From Nitrosomonas sp. Nm84 (lineage in GTDB: Bacteria; Pseudomonadota; Gammaproteobacteria; Burkholderiales; Nitrosomonadaceae): DNA of 64,000 nucleotides. The notes beneath the pieces are model-generated. The model made no database searches, was not told the DNA's origin, and saw only the letters and a program-made list of their open reading frames with translations. Each line of letters begins with the position of its first letter. Within the stretch, counting starts at the first letter, position 1. Where the stretch lies: assembly GCF_003201565.1 (NCBI RefSeq), contig NZ_QJJP01000002.1, positions 124,001-188,000 on the forward strand, written 5' to 3'. The position numbers and the translations under genes were made by a program. Below are positions 10,324-20,353 of the stretch, in pieces.

Positions 10324-11520
10324 TTAGAAATTGTGACGCATACCCACTGAGTAGGTATTGCTATCTCTGAACAACGAATTTCTATCATCAACCATGGCAC
10401 GTTGGTAACCACCAAAAAGGCTCGAACGTCTGCTGAGGTTATGTATCAAGCCAACTGTGAAGCTACTTACTTCACGCTTTGCTGCTAAAGCGGTTGCATT
10501 AGCATCTGTCATACCACCCTGAGCGATTACACTAGTATTGCCCCAATCATACTGACCACCCGCAAACCACAGATGACCGTCACCGCCCAAATTCATTGCT
10601 GAATTACATTGTCCACGAGTATCGCCTAAGCCTGTTCCGGGATTACCTAATGCAGCAGCATTGCTACAGGTTGCTGCGCCAACCGCATTGCTGACTCTTT
10701 CGTATTGACCACTGAGCTTGAAGTTTTGGAAACTCCACATTGCACCACCACGCCAAACGTGTTCATTGTTGTTCAAACCAAGATTAGTTCTTTGACGGGT
10801 ACTGATGTTGTCGCGAGAGTATCCACCAAATACGCCCATGTTATGTCCCGCTACTTGCGCTTCATATTTACCTGCGACTTGGAAGTCCCATTCACCATCT
10901 TCACCACCCGAATTAGAGTTGCTTCCTTGGAAAGAGCCTGATGGACTGATAACGTTTGCTGGATCCAATCTATTGGAATCGCCAGGCATAATGATACCTG
11001 CAAAGCTGAAGCCTTCAACTTTTGGTGAATCATAGCGAGCGGCGCTATTTACAAAGGTTTGAGCACCTGAACCTAAGCCATTGGCTGAAGCAGTCATGGT
11101 GCCACCGCTACCAGAAGCTTGCAGAGTCGTGTATGCAAATGGATCAATAGTCATACCACCCGCAAAATCTTTAAATGGTGATTGAACACGGCCAAACTTT
11201 ACTTCACCCCAGCTATCGTTAGCTAATGCAACCCAACGTTCCCGTGCGACTCCTAAAGCACCACTACCTGTATTGAAACCATATTCAACATGTGCTTTTG
11301 CTTTTAGTCCACCGCCCAAGTTTTCGGTGACATGTGCGCCCCATCTTGAACGACCGGTATCATCACCGATAAGGGCTTGACTACTTTGACCATCCTTGTT
11401 AACTGTAGCATACTCAGCTTGAACACTACCGAAAAGTGTCACATTGGTTCCTTGTGCTGATGCAACCATTGGGACTGCAAGTGCACCGGCTACTGCCAGC
11501 GAAATAAGTTTCTTCTTCAT
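10324..11520 (-). CDS. Gram-negative trimeric porin
   Basis: Outer-membrane beta-barrel porin of the Neisseria/Bordetella general diffusion family. The start is placed at ATG 11518-11520, preceded by AAAGGAG nine bases upstream; the frame extends 14 codons further without support. The 398-residue precursor has a clear signal peptide (MKKKLISLAVAGALAVPMVASA, split here as MKKKLISLAV / AGALAVPMVASA) before QGTNVTLFGS, the usual first beta strand. The mature protein shows alternating strand patterns and ends VGMRHNF, with the terminal phenylalanine used for BAM recognition. A terminator follows, and a long leader with a dyad precedes it, suggesting a highly expressed, regulated single gene. Confidence 0.93.
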   Translation of the reverse strand: MKKKLISLAVAGALAVPMVASAQGTNVTLFGSVQAEYATVNKDGQSSQALIGDDTGRSRWGAHVTENLGGGLKAKAHVEYGFNTGSGALGVARERWVALANDSWGEVKFGRVQSPFKDFAGGMTIDPFAYTTLQASGSGGTMTASANGLGSGAQTFVNSAARYDSPKVEGFSFAGIIMPGDSNRLDPANVISPSGSFQGSNSNSGGEDGEWDFQVAGKYEAQVAGHNMGVFGGYSRDNISTRQRTNLGLNNNEHVWRGGAMWSFQNFKLSGQYERVSNAVGAATCSNAAALGNPGTGLGDTRGQCNSAMNLGGDGHLWFAGGQYDWGNTSVIAQGGMTDANATALAAKREVSSFTVGLIHNLSRRSSLFGGYQRAMVDDRNSLFRDSNTYSVGMRHNF

Positions 11521-11692
11521 ACGGAAGTTCTCCTTTAATGTTAAAGCGACTGGGGGCGTCATATTTTTACCTTGCTACACTCCGGTGGAATGTACCCCGT
11601 TGTTCGGACCCACCATGTTGGAAGGTTTGATTGGATTGTGCCCAACACGGAAATGTATCGCAAGGAAAACAAGCAAATTTTGTAAATTAAAT

Positions 11693-11726
11693 AACAACTG
11701 TGTTGTAAATAGACAACATGGTTGTT
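11693..11726. promoter_or_regulatory. Inverted repeat upstream of porin, possible operator
   Basis: Arms AACAACTGTGTTGT and ACAACATGGTTGTT pair at 12 of 14 positions around a six-base spacer. It lies about 170 bases before the porin ATG. It could be a binding site for a dimeric regulator or an RNA hairpin in a long leader. No good T tract follows on either strand, so a terminator is less likely. Confidence 0.45.
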
Positions 11727-11986
11727 GCTTTTCTGGCTATAAGATTTCGTTATTTATTTAGTTATCAATTACATGCAATGTATTAATCATCTCATTCAAG
11801 ATAATTCCGATCTTGAGCCTAGCAGACCTGCATTGTTTCTAATTGAACTGCGATTTTCTGCTCAGAAGCCCAATACAATAGATATTATCTGATTGTATTG
11901 CCAGATGTATTTGATCATTGTGTTGACAATCACCGCGTAATTAAGCGGCGATATTGATTGACCAGACTGAAGAAGATTTAACTTGT

Positions 11987-12018
11987 GATTCCCCGTGGTT
12001 CTGCCACGGGGATAGGGG
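11987..12018. repeat. GC-rich hairpin resembling a lone type I-E CRISPR repeat
   Basis: CCCCGTGG-TTCTG-CCACGGGG (11991-12011) is a perfect eight-base-pair stem within the context GTGATTCCCC...GGGGATA, the general form of type I-E CRISPR repeats. Only one unit is present, with no second repeat or spacer nearby, so no array is claimed. Confidence 0.3.
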
Positions 12019-12152
12019 TGCAGAGCGCGCGGAGCAAATTTATTCCGAGCACGTGAAATTTATGACCACTTCACTTTCTGATGAGATTGTGATAATTCAG
12101 CTTATTAGTTTAGACTGCAACAATTCTAATTTTGATTTGTGAGTATGTGTAA

Positions 12153-13097
12153 ATGGATGAGCCGAAAGTGAAGGATGAAGGTTGGGAAAAAGTTTTATTA
12201 GAAAATATTGTTTTGGCGTCCTTGCGCGAGCAGCGCCGCGCGCGTAATTGGGGGATATTTTTTAAGTTATTATTCTTTATCTATATTTTTGCGTTGCTAT
12301 TTGCTGCATTCGGGTGGATCGATACTGGAAAAATACGAATCACTGATAAGCATACTGCGATCGTCGACTTGCGAGGAGTCATAACTGCGGATAGTGCCAG
12401 TAGTGCTGACAAAATCAATGCCAGTCTGCAATCTGCGTTTAAGGATAAGAATACTCAGGGAGTTATATTACGAATTAATAGCCCCGGTGGAAGCCCGGTG
12501 CAAGCGGGTTATATTTATGATGAAATAAAGAGACTGCGGGATAAATATCCTGAGATACCGCTTTATGCAGTGATTGGCGATATTTGCGCCTCAGGCGGTT
12601 ATTATGTGGCTGCCGCTGCAGATAAAATCTTTGTAGATAAAGCAAGCTTGGTGGGTTCAATCGGTGTTTTGATGGACGGTTTCGGTTTTGCCGGCACTTT
12701 GGAAAAATTAGGTGTTGAGAGGCGTTTACTAACATCCGGTGAGAATAAAGGATTTCTCGATCCTTTTACACCGATGGATCCGGTTCAAAAGAACCACGCG
12801 ACAGTAATGTTAAAAGAAATCCACGAGCAATTTATCCACGTAGTGCGACAAGGCAGGGGCGAGCGTTTAAAAGATGCACCGGATATATTCAGCGGCATCA
12901 TATGGACGGGGCAAAAAAGTATTGATTTAGGGCTTGCTGATGCGCTAGGTAGTGCGGAATATGTTGCGCGTGAAGTAATTAACGCAGAAGTGTTGGTTGA
13001 CTTCACACCTCATGAAGGTTTTGCAGACTTATTTGCGAAACGATTTGGCCAAGTTGCACTGAATATTCTGACTAATGGTGAGTGGTTTCTTAGATAA
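12153..13097 (+). CDS. sppA: S49 family signal peptide peptidase (SppA-like)
   Basis: Membrane-anchored serine protease that degrades released signal peptides. The 314-residue short form has an N-terminal cytoplasmic stretch, one transmembrane helix (about residues 37-57) and a periplasmic S49 domain. The nucleophile is Ser147 in ICASGGYYVA and the general base is Lys199 in GENKGFLDP, the same dyad spacing as in Bacillus SppA. INSPGGSPVQAG forms the oxyanion region. The gene stands alone; the Shine-Dalgarno sequence is weak. Confidence 0.92.
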   Translation: MDEPKVKDEGWEKVLLENIVLASLREQRRARNWGIFFKLLFFIYIFALLFAAFGWIDTGKIRITDKHTAIVDLRGVITADSASSADKINASLQSAFKDKNTQGVILRINSPGGSPVQAGYIYDEIKRLRDKYPEIPLYAVIGDICASGGYYVAAAADKIFVDKASLVGSIGVLMDGFGFAGTLEKLGVERRLLTSGENKGFLDPFTPMDPVQKNHATVMLKEIHEQFIHVVRQGRGERLKDAPDIFSGIIWTGQKSIDLGLADALGSAEYVAREVINAEVLVDFTPHEGFADLFAKRFGQVALNILTNGEWFLR

Positions 13098-13247
13098 ATC
13101 AGATCCTAAAAAAGTTTTCCGCTGCAAGCAGCATATGCCAGATTGACATAGTGCTTGAAATCGATTGTTTATTCGTTTAACGTTAAAGCTAATTGCCAAT
13201 CAATACACTGATTCTGGGCATCGGTCGGTCAGAGAGGGTCAAGCGAT

Positions 13248-13769
13248 ATGTTCAATTTAGGTTCCATGCTTAATTTAGGCTCCAACGAGCCGGTCATCGG
13301 TAGAGCGCACGCTGTCGTGGCGTGTCCGGCCGATGAAATTTTTCGGTATCTTGGAGATGGTCTGTTCGAAAATTATTCCAAATGGTCGCCAGAAGTTAAA
13401 GAACTTGAACAGATCACTCCCGGCCCGGTAAAGTTAGGAACTGAAGGACGGCAAGTGCGTATCGACCAGGGGCGCCGTTCCGAATCGAAATTTAAAATTT
13501 CGATGTATGAGCCTGGCGTGCGCTTAACGCTGGTCGGGATTTCCGATCCTTTTCGTTGTACCTATGAATTACAAGCAATCAATCCCGAACATTCAACCAA
13601 ACTGACATTTTCTTTTGAGCTGCTTGAAATTCTGGCGGTTATGCGACCTTTTGAGGGGCTAGTCCGTGCTACCATCAAGGACGGCGCTGAGCGAACGGTC
13701 CAGAATATCAAGCGTTTGGTGGAAATGGAAAAGTCCATGAAAGCTTCCGCCAATCAAGAATTGCTGTGA
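13248..13769 (+). CDS. SRPBCC family protein
   Basis: A 173-residue protein with the START/polyketide-cyclase-like helix-grip pattern: an N-terminal strand (GRAHAVVACPADEIFRYLGD), central strands, and a long C-terminal helix (TVQNIKRLVEMEKSMK). Such proteins bind hydrophobic ligands, and the ligand cannot be predicted here. GAGAGGG precedes the ATG by about 11 bases. It lies 103 bases upstream of the methyltransferase-like gene in the same direction, so a shared small-molecule role is possible but unproven. Confidence 0.75.
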   Translation: MFNLGSMLNLGSNEPVIGRAHAVVACPADEIFRYLGDGLFENYSKWSPEVKELEQITPGPVKLGTEGRQVRIDQGRRSESKFKISMYEPGVRLTLVGISDPFRCTYELQAINPEHSTKLTFSFELLEILAVMRPFEGLVRATIKDGAERTVQNIKRLVEMEKSMKASANQELL

Positions 13770-13872
13770 ATCATGCGGCGCGGCGAGCAACCTGAGTATC
13801 TATCAATAAATTAAATAATAAATACTTACGATTGGTATGCTGGATAAGCCAATTAAAGGTAAAGGAGGATTG

Positions 13873-14907
13873 ATGGCACACGATGCTTTTTCCAACATTC
13901 AGACGCCCCGGGTCGATGATCGTCCGGTGTGGGACGTGGTTTTTGCGGTGTATGGTTATCCGGCATTGCTGCTGGCGCATCGGCTAAAAGTCTTCTCTTT
14001 GCTGGCGGAGGGCCCACGCACATTAATAGATATTTGCAACGCACTCAATATCAAACAACGTCCGGCAGAAGCAATTTTGACAGCGGCGACTGCACTGGGT
14101 TTTTTATCGTTGCAGGAAGGACGCTATTCTTTGACTGCGGTGTCAGAGGAATATTTGCTGGAAAAAAGCCCTAACTACTTCGGATTTTTCTGGGATCTGA
14201 TGATCGACAACTATCAAGTGTCTTCCTTCGCAAGCCTGGAAAAAGCGGTGCTGACAGATTCTCCACAAGCTTATGGTGGCGGTGATATTTTTAAGACGCA
14301 CGAAGAGCAGGTCGAGTTGCTGCATCGCTTTACGCGTGGAATGCACAGCACCAGTATCACATCAGCATTCGTTTGGCCCGAGGTCTTGGATTTTTCCCGG
14401 CATCGGGTGATGCTTGATGTTGCGGGAGGTTCTGCTGCGCACTCGATTGGTGCAGCCATCAAGTTGCCCAACCTGCAAGTAATATTTCTGGATTTTCTTC
14501 CGGTATGCGAGGTCGCTCAGGAATATATTAATCAGTATGGTTTGCAGGAGCGAATCAAAACACATGAAACCAATATTTGGAATGATCATTGGCCTTCAGC
14601 CGATCTGCATTTTTTCTCAAACATCTATCACGACTGGGAACCGGAAAAATGTCATTTTCTGACTGCGAAGAGTTTTAATAGCCTTGAATCCGGCGGACGC
14701 ATCGTGATTCATGAAATGCTCTATGATGATCAGAAAACAGGCCCTTTTTCCTCCGCAGCATTCAGTATGATGATGATGGGCTGGACCGAAGGCAGGCAAT
14801 ATTCTGGTCTGGAGTTATCAACAATGTTACAGGAAATAGGATTTGAGGATATCCAAATTCATAAAGCCTTTGGTTACTACAGCATCGTAACTGGTCGCAA
14901 ACCCTAG
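13873..14907 (+). CDS. O-methyltransferase-like SAM-dependent methyltransferase
   Basis: 344 residues from the ATG at 13873, which has an excellent AAAGGAGG Shine-Dalgarno sequence; an in-frame ATG at 13837 has none. An N-terminal winged-helix dimerisation domain (to about residue 100) precedes a Rossmann methyltransferase domain. The SAM-binding loop is MLDVAGGSAAHSIG, followed by the acidic strand end FLDFLP. SNIYHDWEPEKC is the position of the catalytic histidine in plant-type and acetylserotonin-type O-methyltransferases. The substrate is unknown; secondary metabolite or quinone-like phenols are the family's usual targets. Confidence 0.85.
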   Translation: MAHDAFSNIQTPRVDDRPVWDVVFAVYGYPALLLAHRLKVFSLLAEGPRTLIDICNALNIKQRPAEAILTAATALGFLSLQEGRYSLTAVSEEYLLEKSPNYFGFFWDLMIDNYQVSSFASLEKAVLTDSPQAYGGGDIFKTHEEQVELLHRFTRGMHSTSITSAFVWPEVLDFSRHRVMLDVAGGSAAHSIGAAIKLPNLQVIFLDFLPVCEVAQEYINQYGLQERIKTHETNIWNDHWPSADLHFFSNIYHDWEPEKCHFLTAKSFNSLESGGRIVIHEMLYDDQKTGPFSSAAFSMMMMGWTEGRQYSGLELSTMLQEIGFEDIQIHKAFGYYSIVTGRKP

Positions 14908-14944
14908 TCCTTGCTTCATTTTACCGGCATAGAGTTGTTGGATA

Positions 14945-16030
14945 TTAATTGGGGTTGTCTATCTGGGTAGCAAGATCCATGGCAAGACCCTTGAGGGTGT
15001 CACTATCATCGAGTCCATCAAGAAATCTTTGTGGAATACCGGGAAAACCTACTTGAGCACCGACAAGTGCGCCGGTGAGAATGGCGCGCGCCTGATTCTG
15101 TCCGCCACCGTTGACTGCATGCAGTACGGCAGATTCAAAATCATCTCGGAAGCGGGCAGCGAGATAATAGGCGGCAGGGAGTTGGTGATAAATCGCGCAG
15201 GGCATGCCGTAAACAATCGATACCTTCCACGCCGGGTCTATGCGTATATCCGGATCTGCCGCGGCCTCAGCCATATATGATGGCGTGAGCAAGGCATCTG
15301 GTGACGCGAATCGTCCAACACGCGGCGGATCGGGATCACCCGGGCGGGGCGGTTGCAAATCGGCAAAGGTGACGGCATGGAAGGGCAGTTTTCCGGTTTT
15401 TACCAATTCCATCAGTTTTCCGGATAGCGTTTTATCCAGTGCATGTCCTCGTACCAACATACCCAGCACCGCAGCGTAAGCTACGGTCATCGAAATCACG
15501 GTATCATCAATCTGGGTCAGGCGGGTATTGCTTGCGACTGTGGTGGCCAACTCGGTAGGTCGAAATGCGTAGCGAACAGCAAGTGCCAGCGTGCGCTCAA
15601 TTGCTTCCGTGTCATCCGCATGGCCACCGGTTTGTCCCCACGGTAATTTCTGCTCCACACGCCGCCGCCATGCTTCTCGAATTGACTGACTGGTGTAACC
15701 GCCTGGTCCACCCATCGGCGTGCCATCGAGAAACGGGAAAAGGTCTTTATCCATGCGGCGGCAAAAATCCGCTTCATTGTATTCGCCTTGCTCAACCAAG
15801 GAACGCAGCATGAGTGTGAGGATAATGCCTGCTTGAGAGAGCTGGCCTGCTTTGCGTCCGCTATGATAACGGCCAGGCTTGGGATCGGTATAAGTAGTAA
15901 TCCACTCGCCATAGTCATGTCTGAGTTCGGCGAGATCGTAATACCAATGAGGGCCGAGCGCCAATGCATCGCCGATAAACGCGCCCATGATGGCACCAGT
16001 AGCGCGCTGTTGAATTATCGTGTCCGGCAT
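14945..16030 (-). CDS. ADP-ribosylglycohydrolase family protein lacking usual metal ligands
   Basis: 361 residues with the all-helical ADP-ribosylglycohydrolase fold signature GAIMGAFIGDALALGPHWYY at the N-terminus. Active DraG-type enzymes bind two magnesium ions through a DDT motif after the first helices and a GGDTDT motif near the C-terminus. Here the equivalent positions read QLSQAGIILTLML and NGGGQNQARAILTGALVGA, without those aspartates. This resembles the J1-crystallin/SelJ-like branch of the family rather than a classical hydrolase. GGGAGGTG precedes the ATG. It is the last gene downstream of folE2, with a gap of 55 bases. Confidence 0.8.
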   Translation of the reverse strand: MPDTIIQQRATGAIMGAFIGDALALGPHWYYDLAELRHDYGEWITTYTDPKPGRYHSGRKAGQLSQAGIILTLMLRSLVEQGEYNEADFCRRMDKDLFPFLDGTPMGGPGGYTSQSIREAWRRRVEQKLPWGQTGGHADDTEAIERTLALAVRYAFRPTELATTVASNTRLTQIDDTVISMTVAYAAVLGMLVRGHALDKTLSGKLMELVKTGKLPFHAVTFADLQPPRPGDPDPPRVGRFASPDALLTPSYMAEAAADPDIRIDPAWKVSIVYGMPCAIYHQLPAAYYLAARFRDDFESAVLHAVNGGGQNQARAILTGALVGAQVGFPGIPQRFLDGLDDSDTLKGLAMDLATQIDNPN

Positions 16031-16085
16031 GATGTCACCTCCCTAACAGGCTATTGACTAAGACGACTATTCAGGAGTTATGTAA

Positions 16086-16892
16086 TTATTGGCGGCGTTT
16101 CTTATCGTTCTCAATCAACGCATACGCTGAATGATTATGAATCGATTCAAAATTCTCCGACTCGACCACATAGGCATCAATACGCACATCGTGATTCAGC
16201 ACTTCCGCAATATCTCTGACGATATCTTCCACAAACTTGGGATTATCGTAAGCCTTCTCAGTCACATATTTCTCGTCCGGCCGTTTCAGTAAGCCATACA
16301 GCTCACACGACGCATTATTTTCGGCAATCCTGATAACGTCTTCGATCCATACAAAACTGTTGGTACGTACGGAAATGGTCACATGCGAACGTTGATTATG
16401 TGCGCCGTAATTGGATATTTTCTTGGAACATGGACACAAACTCGTGACCGGAACAACGACCTTCATGGTAAAGAGATATTCATTGTTTTTAACTTCACCA
16501 ATGAATGTCACTTCATAGTCCAATAGGCTTCTTACTTGTGAAACAGGTGCGGATTTATTGATGAAATAAGGAAAAGTCATCTCAATATGACCTGAATCCG
16601 TTTCCAGTTTTTCGATCATTTCCTGCAAAATTACCTGGAATGACTCAACAGAAATTTCCCGTTCATGACCATTGAGTATCTCGACGAAGCGAGACATATG
16701 TGTGCCCTTGAAATTATGCGGCAAATTCACATACATATTGAAAATTGCAATGGTATGCTGTATTCCACCATCCTTATCCGCTACAACCACAGGATGACGT
16801 ATGGCCTTAATGCCAACCCGGTCGATTGCAATACGCCGAGTATCGGGTGAATTTTGTACATCAGCAATCGGTAAGTCTATCTGTTTATTCAT
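16086..16892 (-). CDS. folE2: GTP cyclohydrolase FolE2 (type IB)
   Basis: Converts GTP to dihydroneopterin triphosphate, the first step of folate and queuosine precursor synthesis. The 268 residues match the FolE2 family (metal-flexible type IB) rather than zinc-dependent FolE. The active-site segment [20 protein letters not shown] carries the metal-binding cysteine and the conserved histidines. The ATG at 16890-16892 follows CAGGAGAT. It lies 67 bases downstream of dxs on the same strand. Confidence 0.95.
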   Translation of the reverse strand: MNKQIDLPIADVQNSPDTRRIAIDRVGIKAIRHPVVVADKDGGIQHTIAIFNMYVNLPHNFKGTHMSRFVEILNGHEREISVESFQVILQEMIEKLETDSGHIEMTFPYFINKSAPVSQVRSLLDYEVTFIGEVKNNEYLFTMKVVVPVTSLCPCSKKISNYGAHNQRSHVTISVRTNSFVWIEDVIRIAENNASCELYGLLKRPDEKYVTEKAYDNPKFVEDIVRDIAEVLNHDVRIDAYVVESENFESIHNHSAYALIENDKKRRQ

Positions 16893-16959
16893 GTTTATCT
16901 CCTGTGCAACGAGGCATGCCTAGCAGCAATCCGATCACACATGACCGACTCTCAGAAAA

Positions 16960-18804
16960 CTACTCAGGCAATATTGATCGCACTGATTTAATAAGTCCAT
17001 TTTTGTCCAATCCGCAATCTACAAGCATCTGCGCTGGATCACCTTGGTCGATAAAAATGTCCGGTAATCCTAATTGTAACACTTGGGTGCCAATTCTCTG
17101 GCTGTTGAGGGATTCTGTTACAGCGCTACCAGCTCCACCCATCACGGTATTTTCTTCCACGGTAACCAGCAGATCATGGCCGGCAGCCAGAGATGCTACC
17201 AGATCATCGTCTAACGGTTTGATAAAGCGCATATTGGCCACTGTTGCATTCAGTTCTTCTGCTGCTTCCAGACACGGTGTCAGCATGCTGCCAAATGCCA
17301 GGAAAGCAATCTTTTTTCCCTGCCGCCGGATTTCGCCCCGGCCGATCGGCAATGCCTGCATTTCCTTTTGAACCTGTACACCGGTTCCAGTTCCCCGTGG
17401 ATAACGTACCGCTGATGGCGTGTCCAGTTTAAAGGCGGTATATAACATCTGCCTGCACTCATTTTCATCGGATGGTGCCATGACAGTCATGTTTGGAATG
17501 CAACGCAAGTAAGACAGATCAAAACTACCCGCGTGCGTTGGACCATCCGCGCCCACCAAGCCGGCCCGGTCGATGGCAAATACCACCGGTAGATTCTGGA
17601 TGGCGACATCATGAATCAATTGATCATAAGCGCGTTGCAGAAAGGTTGAGTAAATCGCCACGACCGGTTTTAGGCCGTCACATGCCGCACCTGCTGCGAA
17701 TGTCACCGCATGTTGCTCGGCGATGCCCACATCGAAATAACGCTCAGGGTATTCCTGTGAGAAACGCACCAACCCGGATCCCTCGCGCATTGCCGGAGTA
17801 ACGCCGATCAAACGGGAGTCTTGTGCCGCCATGTCACACAGCCAATCGCCAAATATTTGTGTGTAGGCGGGCTTTCCGGCTGATTTGGCAACGATTCCTT
17901 TTTTCGGATCAAACTTGCCAACACCGTGATATAGAATGGGATCTTCTTCCGCCACCTTGTACCCAGCACCTTTACGGGTAACCACATGCAGAAACTGTGG
18001 GCCCTCTAGCAGCTTGATGTTGTTCAGCGTGGTAACCAAAACATCCAGATCATGGCCATCAATCGGGCCGATGTAATTAAACCCGAATTCTTCAAATAAC
18101 GTACCGGGTGTCACCATGCCTTTGACATGTTCTTCCGCGCGCTTAGCCAATTCCAGCATGGGCGGCACGACACCGAGCACTTTCTCACCGGCACGGCGCG
18201 CCGTGGCATAGAATCGTCCGGACATCAACTTGGCTAAATAGTTGTTGAGTGCTCCGACCGGCCGAGATATCGACATGTCGTTGTCATTCAGGATGACCAG
18301 CAAATTGGCATCCATCACACCAGCATTGTTCAGTGCTTCAAATGCCATGCCTGCACTCATGGCACCGTCGCCGATAATCGCCACTGCACGCCGATCCGTT
18401 TTATTTAATCGCGCCGCGACCGCCATACCCAACGCGGCGCTGATGGAGGTACTGGAATGCGCGGTGCCGAATGCATCGTATTCACTTTCATCGCGGCGTG
18501 GAAATCCGGCTATGCCGCCTTGCATGCGCAGCGTGCTCATGCCATCTCTCCGGCCTGTCAGAATCTTGTGCGCATAAGTCTGATGACCGACATCCCACAC
18601 CAGTTGATCATACGGTGTATTAAAAACGTAGTGCAGCGCAACGGTCAATTCGACAGTACCCAGATTGGAAGACAGATGCCCACCGGTTTTTGCGACCGAT
18701 TCAATCAAGAAGCTACGTAGTTCCTTGGCAAACTGCGGTAATTTCTTTTGATCCAGTTCACGTAACTGAGATGGTGAATTAATGATATCTAACAGTGGAT
18801 ACAT
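16960..18804 (-). CDS. dxs: 1-deoxy-D-xylulose-5-phosphate synthase
   Basis: Thiamine-diphosphate enzyme that condenses pyruvate and glyceraldehyde 3-phosphate at the entry to the MEP isoprenoid pathway. 614 residues, normal length. Visible motifs include [16 protein letters not shown], the TPP-binding [18 protein letters not shown] with downstream NDNDMSIS, and the C-terminal transketolase regions ([30 protein letters not shown]). The ATG follows a CAGG element. It is clustered with ispA and xseB, the common proteobacterial xseB-ispA-dxs order, ensuring coupled precursor and prenyl-chain synthesis. Confidence 0.98.
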   Translation of the reverse strand: MYPLLDIINSPSQLRELDQKKLPQFAKELRSFLIESVAKTGGHLSSNLGTVELTVALHYVFNTPYDQLVWDVGHQTYAHKILTGRRDGMSTLRMQGGIAGFPRRDESEYDAFGTAHSSTSISAALGMAVAARLNKTDRRAVAIIGDGAMSAGMAFEALNNAGVMDANLLVILNDNDMSISRPVGALNNYLAKLMSGRFYATARRAGEKVLGVVPPMLELAKRAEEHVKGMVTPGTLFEEFGFNYIGPIDGHDLDVLVTTLNNIKLLEGPQFLHVVTRKGAGYKVAEEDPILYHGVGKFDPKKGIVAKSAGKPAYTQIFGDWLCDMAAQDSRLIGVTPAMREGSGLVRFSQEYPERYFDVGIAEQHAVTFAAGAACDGLKPVVAIYSTFLQRAYDQLIHDVAIQNLPVVFAIDRAGLVGADGPTHAGSFDLSYLRCIPNMTVMAPSDENECRQMLYTAFKLDTPSAVRYPRGTGTGVQVQKEMQALPIGRGEIRRQGKKIAFLAFGSMLTPCLEAAEELNATVANMRFIKPLDDDLVASLAAGHDLLVTVEENTVMGGAGSAVTESLNSQRIGTQVLQLGLPDIFIDQGDPAQMLVDCGLDKNGLIKSVRSILPE

Positions 18805-18838
18805 TCAAAACCTGAAAATAAAAATAATGAGGAAAATG

Positions 18839-19732
18839 CTAAAACTTACGTTTAATTATAAAATCGGTTACTTGACGCAACCTGGATGCAGCTTCACCAA
18901 AACCATCTAAAGCCTGATCGGCATCATGCTGTAATTTTTCCGCTAATTCACGCGCTTGGCTAATACCGAGAATACTGACATACGTGGGTTTATTATTTTC
19001 AGCATCTTTACCGGCGGTTTTGCCCAATGTAGCCGTTGTTGCTTCAGCGTCCAACAGATCGTCAACCACCTGAAATGCCAGGCCGACACATTTGGCGAAA
19101 TGATCCAATTTGGCCAGCTGATCGTCATTCAAGCGGCTGCTGCAGCGGGCTCCCAGCATCACGGCGGCACGAATCAACGCACCCGTTTTATGGATATGCA
19201 TGAACTCCAGCTCCGGCAGACTTAGCGTCTTGCCAACGCTATCCAGATCAAATGCCTGCCCCCCTGCCATACCACGCGAACCGGAAGCCAGCGCCAATTG
19301 TGTGATCATCGCTAATTGCGTCTCGGGCGTGTCGGCCAGGCGTTTTTCCGCCAGTAATTCAAACGCGAGCGTTTGCAAACTATCGCCCGTCAACAATGCA
19401 GTGGCCTCATCAAATTCGATATGGCAAGTAGGTTTACCACGCCGCAGGGTATCATCATCCATACAAGGCAGATCATCATGTACCAGAGAATACGCATGAA
19501 TAAGTTCTGTCGCCGCAGCAACCACCGTTACACGTTCGACATCCGCGTGTGCGAGTTCTCCCGCCGCAAAAGACAATAAAGGCCGCACCCGCTTTCCGCC
19601 TCCTAAGACAGCATAACGCATTGCCTTATGTAATCGTACAGGAACGCAATCAGTAACGGGTAATCGGGACTCAAGAAACGTTTCGATACTGGCTTGACAG
19701 TTACTGGCCCAGCTTTGAAAGTCAGCGCTCAT
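18839..19732 (-). CDS. ispA: Farnesyl diphosphate synthase (polyprenyl synthetase)
   Basis: Condenses IPP with DMAPP and GPP to give FPP, feeding undecaprenyl, quinone and hopanoid synthesis. The first aspartate-rich motif is DDLPCMDDD with the following RRGKPT; the second is DDLLDAE. About 297 residues from the ATG at 19730-19732; a GTG one codon upstream is also in frame. It overlaps the xseB 3' end by 11 bases and precedes dxs by 34 bases. Confidence 0.95.
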   Translation of the reverse strand: MSADFQSWASNCQASIETFLESRLPVTDCVPVRLHKAMRYAVLGGGKRVRPLLSFAAGELAHADVERVTVVAAATELIHAYSLVHDDLPCMDDDTLRRGKPTCHIEFDEATALLTGDSLQTLAFELLAEKRLADTPETQLAMITQLALASGSRGMAGGQAFDLDSVGKTLSLPELEFMHIHKTGALIRAAVMLGARCSSRLNDDQLAKLDHFAKCVGLAFQVVDDLLDAEATTATLGKTAGKDAENNKPTYVSILGISQARELAEKLQHDADQALDGFGEAASRLRQVTDFIIKRKF

Positions 19733-19979
19733 CACTGTCAGGTCTTGTAAAATTTTTTAACATATTTGCTTCAAGTATTTTTACCTGTTGCTGCGCACCT
19801 TGCAGTGTATTCTGACAATATTGCAATAATTCAACTCCGCGCTGATAGGCTGAAAGGGAGGCTTCCAATGACATTTGTCCTGTTTCCATGGCTGACACTA
19901 TTTTTTCCAACTCAGCCGATGCCGCTTCAAAACTTTCTGGCTGAGAGGTCACAGTATTTTTGGAAGACTTGGATGCCAT
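19722..19979 (-). CDS. xseB: Exodeoxyribonuclease VII small subunit
   Basis: Small subunit of the single-strand exonuclease VII. The product is 85 residues counting from the ATG at 19977-19979, close to the usual 80; an upstream in-frame TTG would add 21 residues unlike the family. The two-helix pattern ESFEAASAELEKIVSAMETG, then LEASLSAYQRGVELLQYC, is the defining XseB motif. No clear Shine-Dalgarno sequence is seen. It is the first gene of xseB-ispA-dxs. Confidence 0.93.
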   Translation of the reverse strand: MASKSSKNTVTSQPESFEAASAELEKIVSAMETGQMSLEASLSAYQRGVELLQYCQNTLQGAQQQVKILEANMLKNFTRPDSDER

Positions 19980-20353
19980 ACATACAAAATTAAATAAATT
20001 AAGTGCTTCTCGGCCATTACAAAACAGGTAAAAATAACGCAATAAGCACTATTAGGTCAATTCAAATTTAGTAATACGCGTTATTATTCTCCTTACAGGT
20101 TCCGCATCAATATCTGAAAAACCACGTGAATCAACAGGTATGCGCAGTTATTAATTTTTCACAGAAATATAGTTGCATATCAGCATAATTTTTAGTTGGT
20201 AAGCTGCTAAACAGTGCAAAATAACAATATTGATACATAGATTTTACTATGGCAAGATAATACGCTGCACAAACATTAATAGAATCAAGTAAACATTGAA
20301 CTAATTACTTGAGTTTGTTTTTTCAATATACTTAAAATTGGATTGAGACGACC
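19980..20353. other. Divergent intergenic region, no gene seen
   Basis: An AT-rich 374-base gap between xseB (minus) and a hypothetical gene (plus). It presumably holds both promoters. I see no strong hairpin, repeat or ORF beyond the in-frame extension of xseB. Confidence 0.5.

Larger units (their letters stand above)
11521..12152. other. Divergent intergenic region upstream of porin and SppA-like gene
   Basis: 632 bases without a credible gene. It contains the porin leader, a near-perfect 14-base dyad (11693-11726) and an eight-base-pair GC-rich hairpin (11991-12011), both listed separately. A 62-codon ORF (11954-12142) runs through the second hairpin and lacks support. Confidence 0.6.

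Noticed and set aside
11954-12142. 62-codon plus-strand ORF upstream of sppA
   Set aside because: It runs through a GC-rich hairpin, has no ribosome site and no protein-like pattern.
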